A program made the translations under genes and the position numbers. This document shows, piece after piece, positions 11,458 through 25,593 of a stretch of 64,000 nt of DNA (position 1 is its first letter; the number at the start of each line of letters is the position of its first letter). Source of the stretch: Moringa oleifera (taxonomy: Eukaryota > Streptophyta > Magnoliopsida > Brassicales > Moringaceae); NCBI GenBank assembly GCA_021397835.1, contig JAJFZO010000165.1:1550001-1614000 (forward strand). Direction: 5' to 3'. A model generated the notes under the pieces. That model did not search any database and was not told the DNA's origin. It saw only the letters and a list, made by a program, of their open reading frames with translations.

Positions 11458-14400
11458 CTTTTTATTTTTTAATTGAAATTGAAACATATCTATCATGTGG
11501 GAATATGGTAGGGTCAAATCACATCAAGATGAACTTTGGAGGAGTAAGGAAGGCTACTCTAGGAATTTGAATTATGGTAGGGTCATAAAAGACGGCAATG
11601 GTGCTATCATGTGGAATTGAACAGTCCTTCCTGGGGATTAAAAATGCAACCTTTGCAAAAGTAGAAACTCTCGTGCATGGCCATTGTTTTGTCCAAAGTA
11701 TTGATTCTTTTCAAGACATCACATTAAACAAAAAAAGGTTCTCTTAACATGATTAGATGGGCGAATGGTAATAATCAAGAACCTTGACGCGTATGCTTTA
11801 TCTTGAGAAAAAAATTTTCAAAATATATTGAGTTAAAATTCATCATGTGAAGAAGGAAGTGACTCATTTAGTTGACCATTAGCTAACTTGGGTGTTAGAC
11901 TGCAGTCTTATACTCAATGAATGGAGAGTCTTTTATTCCAAAAGAGATTACAAATTCACTTTTTCCCTCACTCATCATCTTTTTGTGGGACTTCTTTCCT
12001 ATTCAACTCAGCATTTTATAGATATGCATTTTATTGAGAATGCTTCAAGGTTCCACTTTACGTTTCAAGAAAAAAAAAGGTATTTGAGTCGAAGGAACTC
12101 TCACAAATAAAATTTTATCCCACAAAGAAAAGCTAGTTGGATAAACTTCAGAGGGATCACACGCTTGGCAATGCTACCTTATGAGGTAAAACACTTGAAT
12201 ATAACAAAAAAAAAAAAAATCTTTTAAAAGCTTTTTTGATATATGAACAAGATTACTATGGAAGAGTTGGTGAACATTATCTTGACTCATAGCTCTAAAA
12301 TGATTAGCATGAATAAGCCAGCTTCAACACCACTTCAACCCTTAATCATAAACAGACTTGCACTAACCTCAACATAAAAGGATGAAATTGGTCTGTCTAT
12401 TTGTATGCATTGTTTTAACTCACTTCTAACCTACCTAGACATAACAAAGAACACATAATGAAAACTACCTAGTAAAGGTTGTACAAGGGAATGAGAAAGG
12501 AATTTTATAAGAAAGAGTTTAGGAATATCCCGCTTAGTTAACAAACATCGAGTTTGAAGTCGGGGCAGCATGGATACGAGACTATTAAAGTGAAGTTTGG
12601 AATCATTGAGGTTTTTTGTCTTCAGATTAATAATTGGAGAATCACTAAGGCCTTTCAGCAATTTGAGATGCCTCTTGAGCGTCACGCTTGACTTACGTAA
12701 CCTTAAAGAGAATAGAATGAGTTGCCTTAGCTTTTATTAAGAGTTTGAATTGCTCTATAGGATAGTAAGGCGAATGAATTGCATTAGTTCGATTTGGCTA
12801 GTTGAATCACTCAACAAACAGATCGCCTCCTTGCTCCTTATCTAAGATTGAACTAAAAGTACCAAAGTAGGCATCTTTTTTTTCTTTTTTTTTTTTGGCT
12901 AAGAAACTCATACCTTTTATGCCAGCCATACGTAGCTTGAATTGTGATGGCCGCAATGCTTAGCTATTGCCAATCCCTAAGATGGCTTTAGTGGAACATT
13001 CACAATTGATCCACCATCTACATTTCTTATAATTATTTTTAGAAATCTAAATAAGAAAATGGGAATTATGACCTCCCACTTTATTATAATCAGTCTCACG
13101 GTCTGCCTCTTTGGCGAGTTTGCCATCTTCACGGCTTTCCTATTTGCGAGCTACTTCTCAAGCCTCTCAGTGCCAATTTTTGCTTGGACCAGCTTTGAGG
13201 CTCTACTTTAGTAATGCATTTATTCCTCCTTAGGACCTTTTATCATTTCATGCGCACATCTTCAAGTAGTCTTGGCGGACATCAAATACATAGATAAGGT
13301 GACCCCGAGAATGGAAGGCCATTTCCTCATGTTCTAGAACTCCTTAACTTTGGTTGAACGAAAAAAGGCACAACGCTCATGAATTTGTAGGATTGGCAAA
13401 ACTTAACAACCCGTCAAGGCCTAGAGTTTGACCTTTATTGGCCCTAAAAGGAAACCCCACTTTCTTTCTTTCCTTCCCCTAGTAAGCAACAACACTACAA
13501 GAAAGACGATGAGGATCTCACACGTGGCAAATGTTGAAGCAAACTCCGAATCCAAAAGGTACCCACTTTTTAAAAAAAAAGAAAAAAGGAAACTCACCAC
13601 TCATTAGCAAAAAAAGAAAAGAGAAATGACCAATTAAAGGCCTTGGGGCTGAAATGCAATAGGATCTTCAAGCTCTATGCTCGATTCTCAAGATTCATGG
13701 GCCATCTCGCAAAGATCTTTGATCCTTTTCCATCGCATGAATATAGCGATCCTAAAGCTATCACTCAATTGCTTTATGTATTATGAAAATTATATTGCCC
13801 GAAAGGGGCATACTGTAAGAGCATAGGTGAGCGGTAAGCGTAAAAGGCATGCTTGAAGGCTCGTGGTAGCAGTGTGGTTCTAGGTGCCATCTTTAGATTA
13901 AGATCTCTAGGGTAGTTCGGACTTTGACTACTTTATATCAAGTGAAGAAAAGGGTTGGTAGGCTTATAGGGCTCGAATACACAATATAACTGTTATTAGC
14001 GATACGTTTCAACTAATTAAACTATAAGCCTTGTAGATTTCTACATGCAATTTGCTCACTACGGGAAAAGCGGACAAAAAGTGGGAGCCTTTGTTCTATC
14101 TACTTCTTCCTCTTCCTTGGAATAAATAATTAGAAAAATAAAAATGATTTTCTTATTGTTTATAGTTAGATATATATATATATATGTATATATTATAATA
14201 ATAATATAAAGCAAGCGACCTTTTTGTGACTCAAACAGTCGGTACACTTTTTGACCTGTAACGACTCAAATAGGCAAGGGTTCTTTATTTGCTTGCAATG
14301 TCGACTATTCATGTTTATTTAAAAGTATAAGTAGAGGGCACCTTTTGCGCCACACTTCAGAAAAAGTAAAAAGTCTAAAGTACATAAAAAGTAAGAAAGA

Positions 14401-16500
14401 AAAACTTAGTTATAAGAACCAAAGGTTAGGCTAACTACTTACTTTAGTATAGTTAAACCTAAAATAATGTATTCCTACCCCTTTTTCTTCTCCTTTCTGC
14501 CAATATTGCCAATTTTTAGAATACTAATGTACCCTCATGCATACAATTGCCTAACTACTTTCTTCTTTTGACTTTTTTAGCCATTTCTGCATCTATCTTA
14601 TTTAAGAGAGCTTGTGTCGGAGCATTTAGCAATGCCAGTAGCCTAGTGACGGCTGGCTGCTTGACGCTAGCTTAAGACGGTTTGTTGGGCTTACTTCTCA
14701 TGAAATTGAGTGGGGGAATTAGAAAAAGGCTCATAACTAAGTGGGTGGGCTTTTAGCACATGAAAAAAGGAAAATGGATGGAGGCAGCTGCTCAGCTAAA
14801 GTTGGGAGCAGGATCATTAGGAAAGCACTTTATAAGTAAAATGTGTTAAAGCAAGCAAAGTTCAAAAGGCAATGAAGAGACAATCACTTTAAGAGTTAGA
14901 ACGAAAATCTTGACTTTATTAAATTTTTCATGATTCTATCAAAAATGACATATACGGATGATCCTCCTTTCAATAAGGTAAAAGACTAAGGTAAATGAAG
15001 TGGAAAAAGCATCCTTAATAAAGGAAGGACCTAGTCTTTTCACAATAGAAAAGGTAAAAGACTATGATAAATGAAGTTTCTTTAGAAAAGAGGGCTTTCC
15101 ATTTCTGTGGTCCATCTTAATCCTTTATTCCATAAGGCCCTCGCATGATCCTCTATATGATAGGAGGCAGGAGAGAAGTGAATATTAACATTTTTTTTCA
15201 AGCCATAAAGAAGATTCATTGAGAGCAAGAAGATGAAAAAAGCAAAACATATTCGATGATAACGAGAGAGAGTACCAAGACTAGTTAGAGGTAATTGTTC
15301 GAGGTGTGCAATTTAAACAATAAGGAACTTATATACAAAATAAAGAGAAGAAAGAAGTGAAGAATCACTACTCATAGTCTTTAATGCACCCAAAGCAAAA
15401 AAGCAACCCCTATATTGGTTGCTTAAAAAGGAGAAAATACCTGTAGTAGAAGAGGAAGAGATATGACAAGATGGATTTAACCTTTGAATCTGCTTTCAAT
15501 TTTGTAGGGTAAAACTCTCTATGTGAGGCATGGGAGTGGTCCTCAGATCATAGAAGTAATGCTTTCAATGGCCCTATTCTGTACGAGAATTGGTAAGTTT
15601 TTGATTCAATAGGCATTTATGGGGGAGCAGCAAGATGAGCTATGTTTGACTGTCAATAAAAGTTTGTATTCCATTGTTAACATGTGTCTGCAATAATGTG
15701 ACACGACATCATTCAATAGTTATGATCTTAGACATGTCTCATTCACCTGAAGCACTAACAGAGCTTCTAGATTAAAGATTCTAATCATAGGGTCCATGTC
15801 TAAAAGCATGTTTAGCTAGTCCTATAATAGCTTAAGGCTTCGGTAATAAATAGTATAGCAAACTTCTTTCTTCTTTTGATCTATGAGCTAAGGCATGTTC
15901 TTCATGTTATAACTGATAGAAAGGTGGAAATCAATATTACTTCTTTAATCTTTAGCCGTTGAAAAAGAGGTGATGGTGTATATGAGGTTCAAAGGAAGTA
16001 AACAAGTCATCCCATTTAAAGCTAAGCAGTTTTCATCTTTTGTACAAAAATCCTATTCTTTTTCTTTAGCTTGGAAATTAAGCAATCCATCCATGTACGC
16101 ACAAAAATTTTTCCTAAGCAAATCATTCTTCATCGCATAAGCCCATGACAATTCATTTCTAAATGCTTCTTTCGTAAGATCACAAGCAAAGGTTGTGGAA
16201 TCTGTTGTATTAAGACCCAAAAAATCATTCTAAGACTGAAAATTGAGACTCAAAACTAGTCAAGAAGGCTTAACTCAAGAAATCACTCAAGAGTTGAAAG
16301 GATTTTTGCTTGCCAAATTCATGAAATAGAAAGAAGAAGAAGCCATCCTTTTAGGGCAATAAATGGGCTTAAATTAAATTACAGAGCTAGGGTGGCAGTA
16401 AGAGTATCTCACAAACTTGAGTTTAAGACCTTCCATTCAAATCTAATCAACTAGATCTGATCACATGATCAAAGAACTATTCATGAAATAGAAGTCCCTT
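11458..16500. other. NUMT spacer, no recognised gene
   Basis: AT-rich sequence with poly-A and poly-T tracts and a TA run at about 14,167-14,190. Short open frames (for example 11,892-12,110 plus, 12,431-12,685 minus) show no family I recognise. I searched by eye for mitochondrial rRNA cores, group II intron domain V and common ribosomal protein genes and found none. Confidence 0.55.
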
Positions 16501-16559
16501 TCTTGCTAATTTTATTTTTAAAGAAAAAAGAAGCACTTGATTTGAGCCTTAGAAAGGCA

Positions 16560-17070
16560 TAAAATCAAGGAGATCTTGAGATTAAAGTGGATATTCTCAA
16601 TTTCCATGGCCAATTGCATCCCAAAGACTTCCTTAATTGGCTAAGTAGCATGGAAATGTCCTTTGATTGGAAAGAACTATTCAAGTTATGTGAAGGTGAA
16701 TTCCAAAACATGAGTTGTGCTTCAATTTGGTGGAATCAAGCCCAAACAAGGCGTAAACGGAAAGGTAAAGAGAAGTACATGGGACAAGATGTGATCGAGG
16801 TCGCAAGAGAAATTATTATCCTTCAGCTAGACCTAAAGCTTGTTCCAAAGGTTTCACTTCACTTTAAAGGATAGAAAAGGAAGAAACATACAAGAAAGCC
16901 CCTAAACCTAACCAGTTTCAGAGTTTTACTAACTATTTATTCGCAATGGCTTGAATGAATCAGACGAAGAGTCCAAGCTTGAGATCAAAAATCCAAGATG
17001 AATCTTGATGCATCAGATGTGGAAAGTGGCTTATCAAATCGCCTTAAAGGTTGGGAAAAGCTAAAGAGAA
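16560..17070 (+). pseudogene. Ty3/gypsy-type gag fragment
   Basis: The plus-strand frame from 16,587 reads like the plant Ty3/gypsy gag (retrotrans_gag) core: VDI.NFHG.L.P.DFLNWLS.ME, FDWKE, then CASIWWNQAQTRRKRKGK, the well-known WWN.....R...G pattern. A shifted frame just after it gives words like YYPSARPKACSKG. Further on, near 16,995-17,040, a degenerate zinc-knuckle start (C..CGK) can be read. There is no protease, RT or integrase and I see no LTR around it. Gag forms the retroelement particle in its host. The fragment either entered the mitochondrial genome from the nucleus before transfer or inserted into the NUMT and was later truncated; the sequence alone does not decide. Confidence 0.8.
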
Positions 17071-17099
17071 GGACTCTCAACTCATATTTTGCAAAAGAA

Positions 17100-20000
17100 A
17101 AAATAAGAAAGAGGTAAACACACTAATAATACTACTAAATAGAAGGTAGAGGGGGAACAAAAAATCTTCCTTTAACATTCATCCAGCTAAATAATAAAAC
17201 AAAAAGGAAACCAAGGTGTTTCATCGCCAAAAAATTTTTTTCCTCTTTTTTCAAAGAATAAAAGCATTATGTTCACTTCAAGAAATACACTCATCCTTTT
17301 AGGGTCATTGTAGGTTGTAAAAGAAGTACCACGTGGATGTAGTAGTTAATCTACCTTAAGAAAATAAAAATCATAATGTGCTTATAATATTTTTCTTTCT
17401 TATCAAGATTTGTCTTCAGTTTGGCTTACTTAAGTCGAGTAAGCAACTGAAGAAATTTTGTATACATGATTTCTTTTAGTATTAGAAAGATCAGGGTGAT
17501 CTTAGTATACTGGAACCTGCACTTAGGTCAGTTTGGGCAGCAGCACCACAATTGTGAGTTATCATCAATAGCAAGACCATATAGATGGCATCACAAATCC
17601 CCTAAATGACTACTTCTTGATCTGTTCTTCCCAGCTTCAAGAAGAGTTACTTGATTTGAGGAGAAATCTTTTCTTAAACATAATGTTATTTGATTGATGA
17701 TCATTGGAAGCTGATAGGCTTACTGTGAATGGTTTCTTTTTACGAAATCTTAATACTATGGCTCAAGAAGAGCAACGGGACAGTCAAAGACTATCTTAAC
17801 ATTCACTAATCTGTGACTCCTTAAACGTCAATTAGTATATCTTCTTCTATTAACCTCTATCTAAATAAGTCATTGAGGAAGTTAGGTAGGTTCAAGGTAA
17901 GCACTTCAATGCGAAGCACACTCCTCGAACATAAGATGAGAAAAACTAACCAAGCGCAAGGAAAGCTTTACTACTTTCCTCCAACTTAAGCTCACAAACC
18001 TCTGTGAGTCAATTACTCTTTTTCTTAATTTCAAACTAGATGACCATTCTGTCATCCCTAACAATCGAGCCTAATATAACATCCTATATTCTTGCTTCTA
18101 TTCCAAGACTAGTCGCAATCTATACCTTTTTTGATTTAGATGCTTTTGAAACAGCTTATTCTTCTATGGACTTGGATACCGATATAGCGATATTCTTTTA
18201 AACAATTGATATTACATTTGGCCTTACTATGCTAGGCCAGCTTGGTTAAGAATGCACTTAAAGCTCTAGGGTTGGTGAGGACCATTATTGCCCTCTCATA
18301 TTGTTCCTTAAAACCTTATGTCAAACCAAAGCACAGGGCTTTACTACGTCATATTTGGAATAACTTTTAATCTTATCCCTACCTACTGCTTTTGTATTTT
18401 CTTTCTTTCGTAAATGAATCCATCTTCTTATATGTGACTGTCACTATTAGATCGTGATTGGGATCGTAACGACGAGCGAGATAACTATGCCTTATATCAA
18501 TGTTCAACGTTTGCCACACCCAAAACAAACAACTTCATGTGCCCACTCATGCACACGGGATAGAACATTTGTTCTAGATGTTTCATTTTCAATTCAACAT
18601 CGGCGTGGACTTGGGTAATTGATCACTAAATATAATTTAATATCATGTGAAACTCATTGATCTAATGTGGTTATTTTCAATAAAAATGTTGAGATATGCA
18701 ATCTGGACTTTCAAATGTATTAGATTTCCTATATTGTAGCAATAAAAAAAGAAAAGAATGGAGTTTGGTATACAGTAAAGATATGGCTTTGGAGCACATT
18801 TGAAGCTTTAAAGCAAATAAGGCAAGGATCGCACATGGAAAAAGTATGCCTCTAAAAAAAGAAAGAGAGGCCTAAGAAGTTAATGAGGAAGGAAGAGTGG
18901 GTAACGGGCTTCCTTCACCTTCTTTCATTTTTAAAGGTGGATCGAGGAGAGTAAGTAGTGGGCTTCTTTCATTTTTTTACTTTTTTTAAGGAAAAAAAAG
19001 TAATAGACTCTTCTTTACCAAATCAAGATCCTAGGATGATTTCATCCTTCCATAGTATAATGATTTATAGGAAGGATGAGAAGGCTGATATGTTTGGTTA
19101 ATCTTTCTATTTCATTCCTTTCTTTTCTTTAGCAAATATGGTTAACCTTGCCAAGAAAGTTTCGAAAGAGACCTTCTCCTCTATTATTACACCCTGGACT
19201 AATTGTGATCAGGTTATTAAACAAGTCGAGAGAATTAAGGAAAAGTTAACATCCTTTCTTATTCAATACCTACCTTAGTTAACCACCATTCCCCTGAACC
19301 AAGGAATGACATGGTCTCCTACCTAGAAGATGCATCCGACTCATGTGATCACTAGTTAAATCCTCAAGCTTAAAGTATGCCCAAAGCATAAAAGCTTACC
19401 ATATTTACGATCAGTCTTTACATCTTCGACATATGAGTTAAGTGGCTTTCAGTTCCTTATGATTTTTGTACATTCACAAGGAACATAATGTTCTCAAGGG
19501 TGTCTATGGCCACCTCGGGTTTGATTTGTGATGAAAGTAAGCAATAAGATGTTCACTGGGATTAACTTAGATATATATGAAAAGACAGTCAGTCCTTACC
19601 TTCCATCCCCTTAGGATCTAGGTTGCCCACCATTAGTAGATGAGGTCAGGTGGTTGAGGGAGGGGAAAAGAGGAGGATATTTGCCATTGGTAACTAAATC
19701 AATCAAAGGTTGCAAAAACAAATAGCCCAATCACTACGATGTAAGAAAGCATCCATAGGATTGCATTCTTTCTTTACACATACTTTAAAGGGGAAAAAAT
19801 GGCATAAGCCCTAGCATTAATTCTTTTGCTGGCTCGTTGATGAAACGACTAAAGGGTACAATCTAAAATGATTCCACATGAAAAAGGACTAAATAATTGC
19901 CCTTCTTGAATAGTAAAAAATGGGATAGTCCTCATAAATGCTCGGTCATTGAAATTAAGGTGACAAATAAAGTTCATGGTTCTCATCTTTCATTACTAGT

Positions 20001-23000
20001 AGGTCACAAGTAGACCAAGGGTGGCAACGGAGTCAGATTAAAGCTCATAGGCATAATTTTAAAAATCGAATGCGTACTAGGAAAGACTTTTGGTGTGGGA
20101 GGGGTGGCTTAGACTGTCTCACCATTTATAATTGTTGTTGCCTCATTCAAAGTGCAACCATCACTATACGCTCATTCCTATTTTCTTCTTACATCGATTT
20201 AGAACATCCTATGATTAACTCTACAGATGTATATACGTTTATTTGTATCTCTTAAATCATCATTTTCCTTTCTTTGTCTATTACAAATTGACACATAGGG
20301 CTTTCTTTTTATGGCTTCCTAGGTTCCTTAAGGTTAGCGAAAAGAAAACTGTGGATTGTACCTTTCTTCCTACTACAAGGTTAGAGGAAAAAAGATATGA
20401 TTATAACACATTAGCTTTATCTTCTCTTAGTGAGTCCAATCCTATTAGCTTGTTAACAATCCTTCCTTATGGCTAGTCTATTAGCTAGCAGTCTATGGTT
20501 GGTAGCTTTGCATTCGTTGCTATCTTTGTAATGTATATGAGGTATATATGCATTATTTTCTCACGTCTTTTCTTTTTTCTTTATTTAAATTCCTCTTGTA
20601 TCATTTATTGGTAGGGTTAGATCTAACTAGTTATCTCCTTAATCATATTCTCTGTGCTTCAGTGAAAGGTTTACTTCTTCTTTTGTTTTAGCTTCTGGTG
20701 TTAGTGAGGAACTATGTATGTAGGCCCATTAGTGAGTGTCTTTGAAAGTCATAGACCTTGCACCTTGTATTGAGCAGCCATAACTTATGTTGGTCTATCA
20801 GGCTCCATTGTCCTATTCGAGCAAGGCTAAGGGTTTTTCTTTCTTTATTGAGGCCCAACCCAACCTTCTTGCGTGACTTAAGGCTTGAAATGCTCGTTCC
20901 ACTTTCTTTTTGTTTCCTGAGCTTGAGGTGAGAGCTTGCTTTACTGAGAGCTAGGATTTTACTTCAATAGATGCTATAGACGAGACTGTTGATCTCATTT
21001 AATTATCTACCTTAAAGGATGCACCTTTTGTGTTTGCCGTAGAATCAAATTTATTAGAGTATAATACTGATTTAGTTGAGTAGTTTCATCTAGAGTGGAA
21101 GACTAAGCAAGGGAAAAAGGTTCAATGGTGGAAGAGGTTTGATAATCTCTAGCAAAGTCCACGACACCAATCAAAAAGGAATGCAGTCTAGGAAAAGATC
21201 TTTCTTACTTGTCGACAATTACTCTATAGTAATGTATAGGTCTCCTGCCTTACCTTGACCCAAAAAGGTGGCAACCAGTTTTGAGATAGTGGACTCCCCT
21301 TTTTCAACCTTAAATCCAACTTGAAGCAAAAGCAGACTTTTTTTGACTAAATGTTTAGGATATAGCATCTCATCTGGGTTTAGCTGCTGTTGTTAGATTG
21401 ATTTGATTTGTTTAAGCATCTTTTTTTTTCAAAATATAAATACAGAAAGGGATTCAATATATCAATGCCACTTCCTTCTTATTTGAGGATCCCCTTTTCT
21501 ATTCTCTAGGCCAAAATTGCCATTACGATTTTAGGAGAAATTTTCTAGGCATCGTTCCTAGCTAGGTTAACTCTTATAGATGGAAAGATAAAACGTAAAC
21601 GGGTACCAAACTCTTAAATAGTAGAATTTTTCTAATGCGAATCTTTATTTGAGTCAAGTATCTCTTTCTTATTAAAGGAAGCTTACGATTGGCAGCTTCA
21701 AAGCTTCAAAAATGTTATCTGAAAAAGGTAGTATCAATGAATTTCATATGAAAGGGTTAGGACTTCTAAAGGGTATTGCTGCGGGTTCTTCTTTGGCAAC
21801 GAGTCAAAAATGGGATCTTGTCTAATTCCACTAGATCAAAAACCACAAAACCTAACTTTGAGCAAAAATGGTCTTATTTACAAAAAACTATTAAGCTACA
21901 CTAAAAAATTGGGAGATAACAGAAGATCTCGTGATAACAAACCTTCTTTCACCAAAAGATGCAACAGCATCAATCATCAAAGATGCTTCTTCGTTACTAA
22001 AATTAAACAATGAAAGGGCACACAATCTAGAATTTCATTCAAAATCCCAGGGTTCAGTTCAACTAAAATCTACCCTAAGTTATGGTAATTTATGTAATAA
22101 ATTATCGATTTTGAACATCGTATGACTAGGAGACATCATACTATTCAATAAAATTAAGTAATTAAGCAGCAAACCTTATTGTCTAATTATCTCTTTCTTT
22201 ATCAGCAAACTCAAAAGGAATGAGTCTCATGTTGCTTCCTATTTGAAAAGTGATGGAAAAATCTTTAGTATGATGAAAACCTTTTGCTCTTCGTCTTCCC
22301 AATATAATATAACCTAAAAGTGGATTTCTCTCCACCTTTGGTTCGTCCAGAAAGATCATTCTCATTGGTCTATCTTTCTCATTTGCCAATTTTCTACTTA
22401 AAAATGTATTGTACTAGAGCAAAATGCACCTTTTAAAAGGATGGATCAAGTTTTTTAGTTTCTTTCTTAGCCTTCTTTTTATTTTCGGGTCTTCCGCAAT
22501 ACTAACTAGTCCAGCAAGACTAACATGTCATCTTGGTAGCAATCACAAAACCAATAGAAAAAAAAATAAGCTCTTTTTTATGGATTAGTATCTCGAGGTT
22601 CTTTGATGGGTAAAAAGACTAAGATTTGATTTCATGTCATAAGCCCCTATTCTCAGCCCAGACTTTATAGAAATGAATGAAAGTCTTTAATGCTTACTTT
22701 GATTCGATAATTGATCCCTATTTTATTTCCTTTATGAAAAGGGGATGAGCAAAGCTTTAAAAAGAGCACAAGAAGCTTCCTTATTCTTTATTAAATAGAT
22801 CATCATTTCTGATGAAAGAGGGACCTCCAAGTGGGCATTCAGCCTACTTCGCTTACTATTCTCTCTGATCTTTAGGCCTCTTCTCGCACCCTTGCACTCT
22901 TCCCAATGCTCGCTAACTTTTTCATCCGTGATAATTGACTAAACTCTTTTAGGTACTATCTACAAAGACCAAAAGCTGTGGCTATCTTTAGAAGGAATGC

Positions 23001-23626
23001 ATCCGATGGAGAGACACACCCTTCAGTGACATCTATTACCTATCTTATTCATTTAACTTCCCTGCCTAGTGAAGCAAAAAAGCCTAGTTTAGTTTTCTAT
23101 TTCTCTTCGGAGAAAGTATCTAATTTAGCATTAAGTGGCAAAACCCCTCGGACGATCCTTTTATATATACAAACTTTATGCCATGTAAATGAAAGAATAT
23201 TTGACTTCTCAGTAAAACCTCTTCATCCTCCTAAGATAGGGAACCTGGTTGAAGGGTTAACTTTCCTTCGGAAGCTTCTACTAGCTAATCTAACTCCGAT
23301 GGGTAGGCTGGCTCTAATAATGGAAAGAGAAAGACCTGTGTCACATCTCTTTCGATAGGTTAAGTTTTCATTTCTAATTTCTAGGTTTTATTCTTATCTA
23401 AACTAATCAACCTCTACCAAATAATAAAGCCTTCAGCTCTAGGAATGAAAAAGCAACTACCTTACCATATCCTATCCTTATAGCGAAAAGTTGAGTCCTC
23501 TGTTTTTCTTCGAAGACATCATCGGACTTAATGGCAAATCTTTAGATCAAACTCTTTAAAATGGCAAGAAGAATCCCTAAGTTCAATAATGCCTTAAACT
23601 TCAATTAGAGTATGTGGTATATATAC

Positions 23627-23664
<38 letters not shown>

Positions 23665-25119
23665 TAGAACACTCTTAACTATTCACTATTTGAAGTGCTA
23701 TCTCTGAACCCAAGAGTTATCTATAGATGGAGTTATATCTGCACTTGAAAGCCAATACATGGAAGACTTACATACGATTCTATGCCAAAAGTTGTTGATG
23801 ATGATGAGGGGATACTAACATCAAACGACGAAGCAGCCTCAATTACCATACGTATGAATGAAGTGATAGCAAGCCTACCTACTAAAGTACCTAAGTGTCT
23901 ACTAAGGTAGTGACATTTCTTATAATAGAATGGATGAAAGGTACCCAAGTAAAAATCTCGTTCAAAAGATGTGGGTGGGTTCATAACGTATTCTAGAATA
24001 AGAGTGGGTCAAAACTTTCACTTTTAAAATTGTAGTGTAATACTTGAAAACTCCCTGCTATGCATACCTTCCATTATGTCCTTGCTCATTATCCTCCTTC
24101 AACATCATGGGATAGGTCCATTTTATTCCCTTATGCCTATCTAATCGAAAGATGCCTCTCATGCTTATAACAATGTTCAAAATTTTTGTCCACGTCTTTA
24201 ATAGTTCCTTTCCTCTTTCAAACAATCTGTTTTCTTCGATCTCCAATATTCAAATCATATTAAAGGGCCTAGTGGGATAGTTATCTTATTGACTGAAAAT
24301 GAACTCTCAAGGTGTGATATTCCCAACAATGCCATACTTCACTTGTGCACTGCTCGAAAAAGGTTTATTTAACTCAAGCTAATCCCTTTGGACATGCACA
24401 TTACACATAGGCAGCAGAAACAAAACCTGGGCCCTACGACTTCTAGATTGTTAGCAGAATGATTAGGATGTGAAGATTGATGGCTTTCATATATTTTTTT
24501 ATATTTTCTTTCACCATGAGAATAAAGTACTATCTTATGCTGGACAAAAATAGATCTATTTATTATAATAAATGGATCAAATCTTGTGTACGAAGCATCT
24601 CACTATTCACTCAAATTAGCATGATAAGGAAAAAGGAAGCAAAGCAAGAACTCCTACGTACTCCTAGGATTTCGAGTGAGATAGGCACATAACCTTCCTT
24701 TTCTATCTATTCTTTGATTCCCTTTATTTCATGTACCATAAATAGACTCAGTTACAATAAAGACACCTTCTGTAACTACTAGCTAGGGAAAGAGAGGAAT
24801 GACGAGATTCCAAAAGATGGGCATTATCTTAGATTATGACACAGATCTATTTGCACAACAAACACTCCGCATATCTACCTTTCCCCTTGCATTTATGAAA
24901 CTTTCACATTATTTTTGTCTTTCTTGATGCGAAGAATAACTATCCGGATAGCAAAACTACAATCATTTGTGACTTTCTTCACATTTGTTTGAATCTAAGT
25001 TTTCTTCATCCTCGAGCACTCTTCCAACTTCAAGGAAACGATTTGATGTCTATATTCTTAAGACAATAGATTATACAGCTTTCCTTGGCTAGAATAGTTA
25101 ATAGGTGGGTAGATTGGTT
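17100..25119. other. NUMT spacer with unrecognised short ORFs
   Basis: No known gene was recognised in these 8 kb. The longest open frame is 22,978-23,358 plus (126 codons, MAIFRRNAS...), which has no motif I can place and no detectable duplicate in the window. Others at 21,810-22,125 plus and 22,183-22,389 minus are likewise unplaced. A TA microsatellite lies at 23,628-23,661. The compositional style (short purine and pyrimidine tracts) is the same as in the flanking mitochondrial-type sequence. Confidence 0.5.
23628..23661. repeat. AT microsatellite
   Basis: About 17 AT dinucleotides in a row in the single-copy part of the NUMT. A typical slippage-prone tract. Confidence 0.9.
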
Positions 25120-25124
25120 GTCAT

Positions 25125-25489
25125 TGTTAATAGGATGCCTTATTTGCCGCACAAAAGACTTATTCTTCTACTTTATCAAGTAGTTTGGATTTTGGATAAT
25201 AATAATCTTTTAGTTTGAATTTTGAATTTAGATTTTACGATATCTAAATAAGTACAATTTTAAATTTTGGTTATTTATTTTTTTCTTATAAATAGGACCT
25301 CTATAACAAAGTGACCTTTTGCAAGGCAATGCAAGCTATTACAAGCCATTGAAGGCTAGAATCAATTTCAAGCTTCAAGGGTTTTATAGTATTTTTCCTC
25401 TCCTATCGAAATCAATTCTGAGCATCAATCTATATTATTCTTCCTTTCCTATCAAAAACCCAATAAGATCATATCAAAAACAAACAAAG
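25125..25489 (+). repeat. 5' LTR of the copia element
   Basis: Starts TGTTAATAGGATGCC and ends just before the primer-binding site at 25,490. It is about 45 bp longer than the 3' LTR because of extra sequence near 25,400-25,450 that repeats the motif CTTTCCTATC / CTCTCCTATC, so this is probably a small local duplication. Divergence from the 3' LTR is substantial, so the insertion is old. Confidence 0.87.
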
Positions 25490-25593
25490 TGGAATCAAAG
25501 CCATTATCTTGAAGGACTCATATGATTGAAAATGCCCATCCATAATTTCTAGACACTTCCTACCTATATCCTAAAAACAAAAACATGTACATA

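Noticed and set aside
13000..13500. Possible retroelement or organelle gene
   Set aside because: Somewhat higher GC and few repeats drew attention, but translation in all frames gave nothing recognisable.
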